Below are positions 52,036 to 59,963 of a DNA stretch of 64,000 bases, piece after piece (within the stretch, counting starts at the first letter, position 1; every line of letters starts with the position of its first letter). The DNA comes from Acidobacteriota bacterium (GTDB lineage: Bacteria > Acidobacteriota > Terriglobia > Acidiferrales > UBA7541). The stretch lies in NCBI GenBank assembly GCA_013289585.1, contig JABCZR010000006.1:124001-188000 (forward strand), written 5' to 3'. Below the pieces are notes generated by a model. The model was not told the origin of the DNA, made no database searches, and saw nothing but the letters and a program-made list of their open reading frames with translations. The translations under genes and the position numbers were made by a program.

Positions 52036-52179
52036 CGTTGCCCTCCGTGGAACTGTTGAATTCGCTCCAAATCATACGCTCAATTCAGCTTGCGGTTCGT
52101 GACATTGCCGTTTGCGGCGCCGGTTCGATCGTTTCGTTCCTCGTGGCAGCTCCTGTTATTCTTTTCTGGAGAGGGCGTT

Positions 52180-52614
52180 ATGCAAACCGCATCCGTGAAG
52201 TGGATTGGCGAACAGAAATTCGTGGCGACTAGCCCGTCTGGGCACGCGATAGCCGTCGATTCCGATCGCGATTCGAATCAGGCTCCCGGACCGATGGAAC
52301 TCGTGCTCATGGCTCTGGGCGCATGCACCGCCACCGACATCGTGATTATTCTCAAAAAAAAGCGCCAAAAACTGGAATCGCTGGAAGTAATTTGCTCCGG
52401 GGAGCGCGCCGCGGCGCCTCCCACGGTCTGGACAAAACTGGAAATTCTCTATCGGCTCCGCGGGCATTTGGATGACGCAGCCGTAAAGCATGCGATAAAA
52501 CTCAGCGAGGAAAAATATTGTTCCGTCTCCGCAATGCTCCAGAAAACGGCCACCATCTCCTGGCGCTACGAAATCCTTCCATCCTCCTCAATTCTGGGAC
52601 ACACGCGCATTTGA
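52180..52614 (+). CDS. OsmC-family peroxiredoxin-like protein
   Basis: The product is 144 aa from the ATG at 52180, preceded by GGAGAGGG. The two catalytic cysteines of OsmC/Ohr proteins are present: C49 in [11 protein letters not shown] and C114 in [11 protein letters not shown]. The fold signature [13 protein letters not shown] is clear. OsmC enzymes reduce organic hydroperoxides in the cytosol, drawing electrons from lipoyl proteins or thiols. The protein ends with a short non-conserved tail ([10 protein letters not shown]). No regulator of the OhrR kind is adjacent. Confidence 0.85.
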   Translation: MQTASVKWIGEQKFVATSPSGHAIAVDSDRDSNQAPGPMELVLMALGACTATDIVIILKKKRQKLESLEVICSGERAAAPPTVWTKLEILYRLRGHLDDAAVKHAIKLSEEKYCSVSAMLQKTATISWRYEILPSSSILGHTRI

Positions 52615-52759
52615 ATGCATTTCACAAGCCTGTCATTTTCAGGACCCCCGATTCACCCTGTCCAGCAACGAGGTGAGCAGGAGTTCGCCTTGTATCGCTA
52701 CCGCGCTATCGCATAAAATTCAGGTTCTTTTATTCCGGGGGCCATTTGCAAGGAGAGTC

Positions 52760-53755
52760 ATGTCCCACCGCATCGCGGCAAAAATTACGGGTGTAGCCGG
52801 GTACGTTCCGCCCAAGGTGATGACCAACGCGGACCTGGAGAAAATCGTCGAGACCAACGACGAATGGATCCGCACGCGCACCGGCATCCGGGAACGCCAC
52901 ATCGTGGAGAAGGGGACGGCGAGCTCGCACCTAGCAACAGAAGCAGCCAAGTCTCTGCTGACGCAAACAAAAACGGATCCTCTGGAAATCGATCTGATTG
53001 TGCTCGCCAGCGTCACGCCGGATATGTTTTTTCCCGCGACCGCCTGCCTGGTGCAGAATCGCATCGGAGCGAAAAAAGCGTGGGGCTTTGACCTGTCTGC
53101 CGCGTGCTCCGGTTTTGCATACGCGCTGACCGTGGGCGCGCAATTTGTCGGCGCGGGGACGCACAAAAAAGTCATGGTGATCGGAAGCGACACCATGACT
53201 TCCATCCTGGATTACAAGGATCGTGCGACATGCGTGCTGTTTGGAGACGGCGCGGGCGCGGCTTTGATTGAAGCCGCCGGTTCGAATGAGGGAATTCTGG
53301 ATTTCGAACACGATGTGGACGGATCCGGCGGCGCGTTTTTGTATATGCCGGGAGGGGGTTCGCTGAATCCCTCCAGCGCCGAAACCATCGAGCAAAGAAT
53401 GCACTTCGTGCATCAGGAAGGCTCGCAAGTGTTTAAGTATGCCGTGCGAAGAATGGCGGAGATGGCCACGCACCTCCTCGAAAGAAACGGCTTTACGAAA
53501 GACGATCTGGCGCTACTCGTGCCGCACCAGGCCAACCTGCGGATTATCAGAGCCACCCAGGAGCGGCTGGGAATCGAGGATTCCAAGGTGATGGTGAATA
53601 TCGATCGCTACGGGAATACCACCGCAGGAACGATTCCCCTGGGGCTGCGGGACGCTGTGGAGCAAGGCCGGTTGCGCAAAGGGGATTTGGTGCTGATTGT
53701 AACCGTGGGAGCCGGTTATACGACTGGAGGGATGCTGCTGCGCTGGGCCTATTGA
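52760..53755 (+). CDS. fabH: 3-oxoacyl-ACP synthase III
   Basis: The product is 331 aa from the ATG at 52760, with AGGAGAG 3 nt upstream. It is a thiolase fold with the full catalytic triad: C116 in [10 protein letters not shown]256 in VPHQANLRI and N286 in GNTTAGTIP. It condenses acetyl-CoA, or another acyl-CoA, with malonyl-ACP to start fatty-acid synthesis. Length and the GxGxGA segment [11 protein letters not shown] are standard. It stands alone, without fabD or fabG beside it; a dedicated use in a lipid or polyketide-like product cannot be excluded but is not suggested by neighbours. Confidence 0.92.
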   Translation: MSHRIAAKITGVAGYVPPKVMTNADLEKIVETNDEWIRTRTGIRERHIVEKGTASSHLATEAAKSLLTQTKTDPLEIDLIVLASVTPDMFFPATACLVQNRIGAKKAWGFDLSAACSGFAYALTVGAQFVGAGTHKKVMVIGSDTMTSILDYKDRATCVLFGDGAGAALIEAAGSNEGILDFEHDVDGSGGAFLYMPGGGSLNPSSAETIEQRMHFVHQEGSQVFKYAVRRMAEMATHLLERNGFTKDDLALLVPHQANLRIIRATQERLGIEDSKVMVNIDRYGNTTAGTIPLGLRDAVEQGRLRKGDLVLIVTVGAGYTTGGMLLRWAY

Positions 53756-53777
53756 CTCCCCGCTAGAGGATTCAGGC

Positions 53778-54182
53778 TTAGCAGGAGCGCAGAGAGGCCG
53801 CGAGCTGCAGGTTGGCCTGCAGGCGGCGGTCGACCTGGACGGCAGCGTAGCGGGCGCAGATAACGCGCTCGCGCAGGCTCCAGGCGGCCACTGCGGGGAT
53901 ACGCGCGCCGGCGAAGGCGTCAAGGCTTTGTATGACTCGGTAGTAAAGGCGGACGAAACCGAGCCCCCCGCGATTGGGAAAGAGATCGGGGGTCAGATCG
54001 TGGAGCCCGGCAAGGGTCTCGAAGTGTTCCGGAGCGACGCGGCCATTTTCAACGCGGGCAGCGGACAGCACGCGGTCGGAAACCGGCTGGGCGGCTACTC
54101 CCGCCAGGACGGCGCGCCAGTAGTACAGGCCAAACTGGGCCAGGGCAACGATGGAGATCGCAAATAGCATAGTGGCGAACAT
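53778..54182 (-). CDS. Small membrane-anchored protein of unknown function
   Basis: The product is 134 aa. One N-terminal membrane helix (about 5-24, AISIVALAQFGLYYW) is followed by a soluble part rich in Arg and Ala that could form helices (FVRLYYRVIQSLDAF, CARYAAVQVDRRLQAN). It ends in LRSC. I recognise no family. The gene is convergent with fabH, with 22 nt between. The hydrophobic-to-charged change and codon use make a real gene more likely than a shadow, though certainty is limited. Confidence 0.55.
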   Translation of the reverse strand: MFATMLFAISIVALAQFGLYYWRAVLAGVAAQPVSDRVLSAARVENGRVAPEHFETLAGLHDLTPDLFPNRGGLGFVRLYYRVIQSLDAFAGARIPAVAAWSLRERVICARYAAVQVDRRLQANLQLAASLRSC

Positions 54183-54384
54183 CCCTCAGCCTCTAAAGGG
54201 ATTGTGCCAGCGAGAAAAATACCTACCAATAGCCTTGAAGTACCAGTGGACTGGAACTATCGGTGTAAGCTATTGAAAATAAATGACCTAAGATGATGAG
54301 CGGATTGAAAAAACAGCGATTTGTATTGTTTATGTAACTCGCCGATTCTGGCACTGGGCAATTTTAAGCAAAGGGAGTGTGAAT

Positions 54385-54870
54385 ATGCGGTCGAGTTTTC
54401 GCATGGCTTTGCTGGCGGGCGGGCTCGCACTTTTTTTGGGATTTCTTTTACAGAATTCTTCGCTCGGGATACCCAGCGACGGACGTGAAGCCGATCAGAA
54501 GGCCATCAAGGCGGTGCTGGAGGCGCAGCAAGCGGCGTGGAACCGCGGCGATGTTGACGCCTTTCTGGTGGGATACTGGCATTCGAGTGAGCTGACATTT
54601 TCCGGAAGCAGCGGCGTGGCTCGTGGCTGGGACGGAGTGCTGGCACGGTACAAGAAAAACTATCCGGATCGCGCTGCAATGGGGCAGCTTGATTTTTCGG
54701 ATCTGGAATTCCGGTTCTTGGGGCCGGATGCCGCTATGGTCTTGGGGCGATGGCATTTGAAGCGAGAGAAAGATGAACTCGGAGGAGTTTTCACGCTGGT
54801 TTGGCAGCGCTTTCCGGATGGGTGGAAAATCATTCACGATCACACTAGCTCAGTTGCTCCTGCAACGTGA
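54385..54870 (+). CDS. Secreted NTF2-like/SnoaL (DUF4440-type) protein
   Basis: The product is 161 aa from the ATG at 54385, or 163 from GTG 54379; both sit behind AAAGGGAG. The signal peptide spans about 1-30. The mature domain is the NTF2-like cone: IKAVLEAQQAAWNRGDVDAFL at the start, the strand ending GRWHLKREKD, and VWQRFPDGWKIIHDHTS at the end. This matches the YybH/DUF4440 group of calcium-calmodulin-kinase-II-association-like proteins, which bind small molecules or are isomerases. The actual role is unknown. The 200-nt leader region is AT-richer than its surroundings. Confidence 0.78.
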   Translation: MRSSFRMALLAGGLALFLGFLLQNSSLGIPSDGREADQKAIKAVLEAQQAAWNRGDVDAFLVGYWHSSELTFSGSSGVARGWDGVLARYKKNYPDRAAMGQLDFSDLEFRFLGPDAAMVLGRWHLKREKDELGGVFTLVWQRFPDGWKIIHDHTSSVAPAT

Positions 54871-54945
54871 GACACCTGGGATGGATTGGACCAGTAGTCG
54901 GCCAAGAATCGTCGAATGAGGATTGTGGTTCGGTCTCTACAAGAA

Positions 54946-54970
54946 TCAAAAACACCAGTCTAAAGACCGG
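54946..54970 (-). terminator. Intrinsic terminator of the HMT/MTHFR gene
   Basis: Just after the TAG at 54974-54976, the minus strand reads CCGGTC-TTTA-GACTGG (6-bp stem with one G-U pair) and then TGTTTTTG. The stem plus T-tract directly behind the stop is a credible rho-independent terminator. Confidence 0.6.
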
Positions 54971-54973
54971 CCC

Positions 54974-56803
54974 CTACAGAATCTCTAGGATTTCTTCGTA
55001 GCGCTTGAAGGGCGGGATCAGGTACGCCCCGGCGAGTTCCGTGCGTGCCCATGCGAGCATTTCGCGGGCGACTTCGAAGCCGCGGTCGCGCGCGGCGGCT
55101 CCGGCGGATTCCATTGACTTCAATAGCGGTTGGGGGATGACGATGCCGGGGACTTCGTTGTTCAGACGCAGCGCCTGCTTGTAGCTGTTCAGCGGCCACA
55201 CGCCGATCAAGACGGGAATAGCAGGCTTGCCGCCGAGTTTTTTCAAAAAAGCGTGCCAGTGCGCGGGATCGAAGAGCGGCTGGGTCATGGCGTAGTGCGC
55301 CCCGGCTTCGATTTTGGCGTAGAAACGTTCGATTTCGTTGTCGAGATCGTCGGCCACGGGATTCACCGCGACGCCGATGGCGAAATTTGTTGCGCCTCCC
55401 AGAGTTTTTCCGGCCCAGTCGGTTCCCTGATTCAAGCGGTTAAGGACTTTGACGAGGCCGACGGAATCGACTTCGTAAACGCCGCTGGTTTCCGGATAGT
55501 CGCCGACCGATGGAGGATCCCCCGTGATGGCGAGAATGTTGCGAACGCCGCCGACTGTCCACGCACCTAGCAACGCGGCTTGCAGGCCGATGATGTTCTG
55601 ATCGCGCGTGGTGAGGTGCGGAACGGTTTCAACGCCGCGCGCTTCGAGGGCGCCGGCGACGACCAGCGCGTCCATGCCGACGCGCGCCATTGCCCCGCTG
55701 TTGATGTCAATGGCATCCACTTTTTTCGAGGCCATAACTTTGTCGACCTGCTCGTAGATGCGATCGAGTGAGAGGCCTTTGGGCGGATCGATTTCCACGC
55801 AGACGGCGAACTCTTTTTTCTGGAGTTTTTTCCAGAATTTGCTTTCCGGATCGCGGTGCGCAACCGGAACCGGCTTGGCCATCACTTCGACGGAATGTGC
55901 GGCGGCATGTGTCGTGACGGGCTTGAGTGACTTGACAGCTTCGGCCATCGCGCGAATGTGCGCGGGAGTGGTGCCGCAGCAGCCGCCGAGGATGCGCACG
56001 CCGAGCGCAGCAGCTTCGCGCGCAAAAAGCGCGAAATATTCGGGGGACGACTTCGGATAAACGATACGGTCGCCTTCGCGCTTGGGAAAACCCGCGTTAG
56101 GCATGCCGCTGACGCGCACATCATCGACAGCGGCAAGCTCTTGCAGTATCGGCAACAGCGCCTGCGGGCCAAGCGTGCAATTTGCGCCGATGACCTGGAC
56201 ATTCTTGTTTTTCAATTGCGCCGCAGCACCCGTCGGGCGGAGGTCGCCGTAGGTTGTGCCTTCTTCGGAATAGGTGAGCTGGGCCACGATGGGCAGGCCG
56301 GAGAACGAGCGAATTGCGTCAATGGCGAAGAGCAATTCTTCAATGTAGGTGAATGTTTCAAGGATATAGAAATCGACACCACGCTCTTCGAGCGCGAGCG
56401 CCTGCTCGTGAAAGATGTCCTGTATTTCTTGCGGAGCGGGGTGGCGCGACTGCACGCCAAGACCAAGCGGGCCGATGGAACCGGCGATGAGCACTTCGCG
56501 CGCGGCGGATTCGCGGGCTTCGCGCGCGATTTTCACGCCGCGGCTGTTGAGCCGCTGCACTTCGTCGCCAAGGCCCAGCGCCGCGAGTTTGAAGCGATTC
56601 GCGCCGAAGGTATTGGTCTCGATGATGTGCGTGCCGGCTTCGATGTAGGCCTGGTGCACGCGAAAGACGGCTTCTGGCTCCGTGGCGTTCAACTCGTCGA
56701 AACAGCGTTGCGCGCCCACGGCTTCGTGCAGCATCGAGCCCATCGCGCCGTCGGCGATGAGGATGGAGTCTTTCAGCCGTAAATTGAAATCGTGAATTTT
56801 CAC
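54974..56803 (-). CDS. Bifunctional homocysteine S-methyltransferase / methylenetetrahydrofolate reductase
   Basis: The product is 609 aa. The first half (about 1-300) is a Pfam S-methyl_trans barrel with its zinc Cys set: C209 in IGANCTLGP and the CC pair C275-C276 in LGGCCGTTP. It would methylate homocysteine to methionine. The second half (about 330-600) is the FAD-dependent MTHFR barrel with VEIDPPKG and ILAITGDPPSVGDYP. The product of the second half, methyl-THF, can feed the first if the methyl donor is folate; relatives often use S-methylmethionine, so the donor is open. It follows cystathionine beta-synthase by 45 nt, which competes for homocysteine. Confidence 0.88.
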   Translation of the reverse strand: MKIHDFNLRLKDSILIADGAMGSMLHEAVGAQRCFDELNATEPEAVFRVHQAYIEAGTHIIETNTFGANRFKLAALGLGDEVQRLNSRGVKIAREARESAAREVLIAGSIGPLGLGVQSRHPAPQEIQDIFHEQALALEERGVDFYILETFTYIEELLFAIDAIRSFSGLPIVAQLTYSEEGTTYGDLRPTGAAAQLKNKNVQVIGANCTLGPQALLPILQELAAVDDVRVSGMPNAGFPKREGDRIVYPKSSPEYFALFAREAAALGVRILGGCCGTTPAHIRAMAEAVKSLKPVTTHAAAHSVEVMAKPVPVAHRDPESKFWKKLQKKEFAVCVEIDPPKGLSLDRIYEQVDKVMASKKVDAIDINSGAMARVGMDALVVAGALEARGVETVPHLTTRDQNIIGLQAALLGAWTVGGVRNILAITGDPPSVGDYPETSGVYEVDSVGLVKVLNRLNQGTDWAGKTLGGATNFAIGVAVNPVADDLDNEIERFYAKIEAGAHYAMTQPLFDPAHWHAFLKKLGGKPAIPVLIGVWPLNSYKQALRLNNEVPGIVIPQPLLKSMESAGAAARDRGFEVAREMLAWARTELAGAYLIPPFKRYEEILEIL

Positions 56804-56848
56804 AGTTCCATTATCCCATGTGCAGAAAATACGCCACGGCGAGCGGGC

Positions 56849-58237
56849 TCAGCGTTTTTGTTCCATGAGGCTGGCGACGGTGCTCATGAGATCGTACTTG
56901 GTGAGTATCTCGAAGCGGGTGTCGCCCATTTCGACAAAGACCGCGGGGTTCTCGTGGCTGAGGATGTGCGTGACGCGCTCGACGGGCGCGGTGCGCGGAA
57001 CCTGCGGGAGCGGTTTGCTCATCACTTCCCGGACGACGAGTTTGCGAAGATCCTTGCCTTGCAAGGCGAGATTCAGGATTTGGTCTTCGTAAATCGTGCC
57101 GATGGGAAGATTTTCCTCGAAAACGGGAATCTGCGAAATGTCCTGTTCCTGCATGGTTTTCAGCGCGTGGAAAACGGTCTGATACGGGCGCGCGACGATG
57201 AGCTCGCGTACTTTGCCGAGAGCGTGCTTGGCGTGCACGACTTCACCGGCGGTGATGGCCGTGGCCGCGTCCACGTAACCGCGCTCGCGCATCCACTCTT
57301 CGTTGTAGACCTTGCTGAGGTAGCGCATGCCGGTGTCCGGCAGCAGCGCGACGACGAAATCATGAGGTCCCAGATCTTTTGCGAGACGTAAAGCGCCCGA
57401 AATGCAGCCGCCACCGGAGCCCCCGGTGAAAAGACCTTCCATCTTCGCCAGACGGCGCGCGACGACGAAACATTCTTCATCATTGACTTGAAGAATGTCG
57501 TCGAGGATTTTCAGGTTCATCGTCGTGGGGAAGAAATCCTCACCGATGCCTTCGACCACGTAGGTCTTGGCCTTGACGGTTTGTCCGGTCTTGACGAAAT
57601 CGTAGTAAAGGGAGCCATAAGGATCTACGGCGATAATTTTTACGTCGGGATTTTTTTCCTTCAGATATTTTCCGACGCCGCTGATGGTGCCGCCAGTGCC
57701 CACGCCGCAGACGAAGTGCGTGATTTTGCCTTCGCTGTCTTCCCAGATTTCCGGGCCGGTGGTGAGGTAATGAGCTTCCGGGTTCATGGGATTGTCGTAC
57801 TGATTCGGGTAGTAGGAATTCGGAATTTCGCGCGCCAGTTTTTTCGCGACGGAATAGTAGCTGCGCGGATCTTCCGGCTCGACAGCGGTGGGGCAAACGA
57901 TGACTTCGGCGCCGAGAGCTTTGAGGAGGTCGACCTTTTCCTTGGATTGCTTATCGGTGGTGGTGAACACGCATTTGTAACCGCGTACGGCGGCGACCAG
58001 CGCCAGCCCCATGCCGGTATTTCCGGAAGTGCCTTCGATGATGGTGCCGCCGGGCTTGAGCACGCCTTTTTTTTCGGCGTCGTCGATCATGGCGATGCCG
58101 ATGCGGTCTTTTACCGAGCCACCGGGATTGGTGAATTCGGCTTTGACGTAAATTTGCGGCTTGAGGCCGTGATTGATGCGGTTCAGGCGGATTAATGGCG
58201 TGTGTCCGACCGCTTCCAGAATGTTGTTACACTTCAT
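56849..58237 (-). CDS. Cystathionine beta-synthase with C-terminal CBS pair
   Basis: The product is 462 aa from the ATG at 58237. The PLP lysine is K43 in TNPGGSVKDRIG; the phosphate-binding loop is EGTSGNTGMGLA and the C-terminal catalytic piece GLFTGGSGGGCISGA. The last 120 residues carry two CBS motifs (RPYQTVFHALKTMQEQDISQIPVF and a second copy), which in this family bind S-adenosylmethionine or adenine nucleotides and adjust activity. It makes cystathionine from serine and homocysteine. The operon with the methionine-forming HMT/MTHFR at 54974 forms a homocysteine branch point. Cysteine synthase is the main alternative. Confidence 0.87.
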   Translation of the reverse strand: MKCNNILEAVGHTPLIRLNRINHGLKPQIYVKAEFTNPGGSVKDRIGIAMIDDAEKKGVLKPGGTIIEGTSGNTGMGLALVAAVRGYKCVFTTTDKQSKEKVDLLKALGAEVIVCPTAVEPEDPRSYYSVAKKLAREIPNSYYPNQYDNPMNPEAHYLTTGPEIWEDSEGKITHFVCGVGTGGTISGVGKYLKEKNPDVKIIAVDPYGSLYYDFVKTGQTVKAKTYVVEGIGEDFFPTTMNLKILDDILQVNDEECFVVARRLAKMEGLFTGGSGGGCISGALRLAKDLGPHDFVVALLPDTGMRYLSKVYNEEWMRERGYVDAATAITAGEVVHAKHALGKVRELIVARPYQTVFHALKTMQEQDISQIPVFEENLPIGTIYEDQILNLALQGKDLRKLVVREVMSKPLPQVPRTAPVERVTHILSHENPAVFVEMGDTRFEILTKYDLMSTVASLMEQKR

Positions 58238-58384
58238 CCGTTTCCCGATTTCTCCGCTGAATTTCATTCAGTTTAGCATCTTACCGGCGCGTTCCGATAC
58301 GTAGCCGCGTCCGTGATTTTCCTACGTCCAAACAAGTAGAGAGTAGATTATGCTTTCTATGATTCCGAAGAAGGAGAGCAGAAC

Positions 58385-58771
58385 ATGACGCGGCAGAATA
58401 TTTCGAGCGGGGCGCCGTGGGAACCGATTGTGGGGTACTCGCGCGCGGTGCGGATCGGCAATACGATTTCGGTGTCGGGAACGACAGCGACAGGGCCGGA
58501 CGGCAAAATTGTTGGTGTGGGGGATCTGCACGCGCAGACGGTGCAGACGATCAAGAATATCGAGTCGGCGCTGATCAAAGCAGGCGCGGGACTGAAGGAC
58601 GTGGTGCGCACGCGCATCTTCGTGACCAACATCGCGGAATGGGAAAAAGTAGGGCGCGCGCATGGGGAATTTTTCGGGACGATCCGGCCGGCAACGAGCA
58701 TGGTGGAAGTGAGCAAGCTGATTTCGCCGGAGATGCTGGTGGAGATTGAGGCGGATGCGGTGGTGGAATGA
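58385..58771 (+). CDS. Rid-family (RidA/YjgF-like) protein lacking the catalytic Arg
   Basis: The product is 128 aa. The start is ATG 58385 behind GGAGAGCAG. The fold signature is clear: [27 protein letters not shown] and [13 protein letters not shown]. In true RidA enamine deaminases the substrate carboxylate is held by Arg105 (PARSCVEV in E. coli); here the equivalent stretch is RPATSMVEV, with Thr in that place. It therefore probably belongs to a Rid subgroup without deaminase activity. It is divergent from cystathionine beta-synthase, whose enamine by-products RidA normally clears, so a related but altered role is possible. Confidence 0.85.
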   Translation: MTRQNISSGAPWEPIVGYSRAVRIGNTISVSGTTATGPDGKIVGVGDLHAQTVQTIKNIESALIKAGAGLKDVVRTRIFVTNIAEWEKVGRAHGEFFGTIRPATSMVEVSKLISPEMLVEIEADAVVE

Positions 58772-58778
58772 AGCAAAG

Positions 58779-58826
58779 GAAGTTAATGAAGTAAAGGAAG
58801 TTAATGAGGTAAAGGATGTAAAGGAG
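58779..58826. repeat. 9-nt minisatellite after the Rid-family gene
   Basis: Five head-to-tail 9-nt units follow the stop by 8 nt: GAAGTTAAT, GAAGTAAAG, GAAGTTAAT, GAGGTAAAG, GATGTAAAG, then GAGG. Read in the +1 frame relative to the Rid gene they would encode EVN-EVK-EVN-EVK-DVK. The same unit type is found in the HAD gene at 42640-42672. No gene uses it here. Confidence 0.65.
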
Positions 58827-58883
58827 GCCGGGGAGCCACGGCCCGATTTCCATCGAAGTTTCGCAGCTGGTTGAGGGATTTTC

Positions 58884-59666
58884 ATGACATCGGCGCTTTA
58901 CGATTCGTTTATTGCGGATTATTACGACGAGTCGCCGCTGGTTCAACGGCGGCTGCAGGACGTGGCGTTCTATCGGGAGGCGGCGCGCGAATACGGCGAT
59001 CCGGTGCTGGAACTGGGATGCGGCACGGGTCGCGTCACCATGGCGCTGGCGGAAGCGGGAAAACGGGTGACGGGGCTGGATCTTTCCGAACGCATGCTCG
59101 AGCGCGCAGTGCAGAAGCGCGCGGCGCTTCGCGTGGAGTCGCGCGAACGCGTACACCTGATGCAGGGGGACATGACGCGGTTCGACCTGGGCGAAAAATT
59201 CCGCCTGATAATTATTCCTTTCCGGGCGTTTCATCACCTGCTGGAAGTGCGGCAGCAGATGGATTGCCTGGAGTGCGCGCGAAAGCATCTCACGCCGGGC
59301 GGGCGGCTGGTGCTGGATGTATTCCAGACCGATGCGGAGCGAATGCACGATCCCGTGCACCAAAGAGAGAGTCTCGTCGCAGAGTACAAAACGCAGGACG
59401 GCCGCGAAGTGCGGATCAGCGAGCGCGTCAAGGCGTTTCATCGAGCAGAGCAACGCAACGATGTGGAGATGATTTTTACCGTCGTGCATCCGGGCGGTCG
59501 CAAGGAACGGCTGGTCTTCGCATGGACGCTGCGGTATTTTTTCCGCTATGAGATCGAGCACCTGCTAGCGCGATGCGGATTCCACGTGGCGGCGCTGTAC
59601 GGGAATTTTGACTGGACGCCGTTGCGAGATGAGTCGCCAGAGATGATTTTTGTAGCGGAAGGCTAG
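58884..59666 (+). CDS. SAM-dependent methyltransferase (class I)
   Basis: The product is 260 aa. Motif I of class I methyltransferases is ELGCGTGRVTMALAEAG near 37-52, and the acidic binding residue is in GLDLSERML. Post-motifs are HLMQGDMTRFDLG and IIIPFRAFHHLL; the conserved aromatic-rich C-terminus is typical of the Methyltransf_25/11 groups. The acceptor (small molecule, ubiquinone-like or other) is not predictable. It is convergent with the DUF4139 gene; the shared terminator lies at 59864-59890. Its start at ATG 58884 lies 9 nt after a short TGA-ended frame that includes the minisatellite. Confidence 0.82.
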   Translation: MTSALYDSFIADYYDESPLVQRRLQDVAFYREAAREYGDPVLELGCGTGRVTMALAEAGKRVTGLDLSERMLERAVQKRAALRVESRERVHLMQGDMTRFDLGEKFRLIIIPFRAFHHLLEVRQQMDCLECARKHLTPGGRLVLDVFQTDAERMHDPVHQRESLVAEYKTQDGREVRISERVKAFHRAEQRNDVEMIFTVVHPGGRKERLVFAWTLRYFFRYEIEHLLARCGFHVAALYGNFDWTPLRDESPEMIFVAEG

Positions 59667-59696
59667 TGGAACGGTCGGCCCCGCCCCCCTTTTCTT

Positions 59697-59818
59697 GTAA
59701 GTGTTGATTCTAAATAATTTAGCGTTCCTGTAAGTGCTTTAGAATGAATACTTGCGGAGATGCGCGTAAGTGCTGCATTTAAACGAGTTAGGTTTGCAAA
59801 TTCTTGATTCTAAAAGTC
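59697..59818. repeat. Four-unit array of imperfect palindromic ~33-nt repeats
   Basis: Units begin at 59697, 59730, 59766 and 59796 with GTAAGTG, GTAAGTG, GTAAGTG and GCAAATT. Three carry the core TTGATTCTAAA: forward in units 1 and 4, and inverted, as TTTAGAATGAA, in unit 2. Unit 3 is degenerate (TGCATTTAAA). Each unit is itself a weak palindrome with GYAAGT/ACTTRC-like arms. The array is AT-rich and lies between a convergent gene pair. It is not a CRISPR, because orientation alternates and there are no unique spacers. Confidence 0.65.
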
Positions 59819-59863
59819 GTGCCTGTATGCGTCCGAGCGGCGCGGCGAATACGTTAAGAAGCG

Positions 59864-59890
59864 AAAAGCGGCAGACAAGCTGCCGCTTTT
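59864..59890. terminator. Bidirectional intrinsic terminator
   Basis: AAAAGCGGCAG-ACAAG-CTGCCGCTTTT is an 11-bp perfect stem with a 5-nt loop, with T-runs on both strands. It can stop the methyltransferase gene from the left and the DUF4139 operon from the right. Confidence 0.85.
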
Positions 59891-59963
59891 TATTAACCAC
59901 AATATGATCTATTAAGATGGTACCAGACGGGCCGCCGTATGTCCAGAAGAATTTTCTGGGCCG

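Noticed and set aside
54349-54365. Sigma-54 promoter (TGGCAC...) before the NTF2-like gene
   Set aside because: The -12 GC is missing at the required distance from the -24 GG.
58769-58860. Frameshifted C-terminal extension of the Rid protein through the 9-nt repeats
   Set aside because: The Rid protein is complete at the normal family length; the repeat lies after its stop in another frame.
59697-59818. CRISPR array
   Set aside because: Units alternate in orientation, are AT-rich and imperfect, have no unique spacers, and no cas gene is near.
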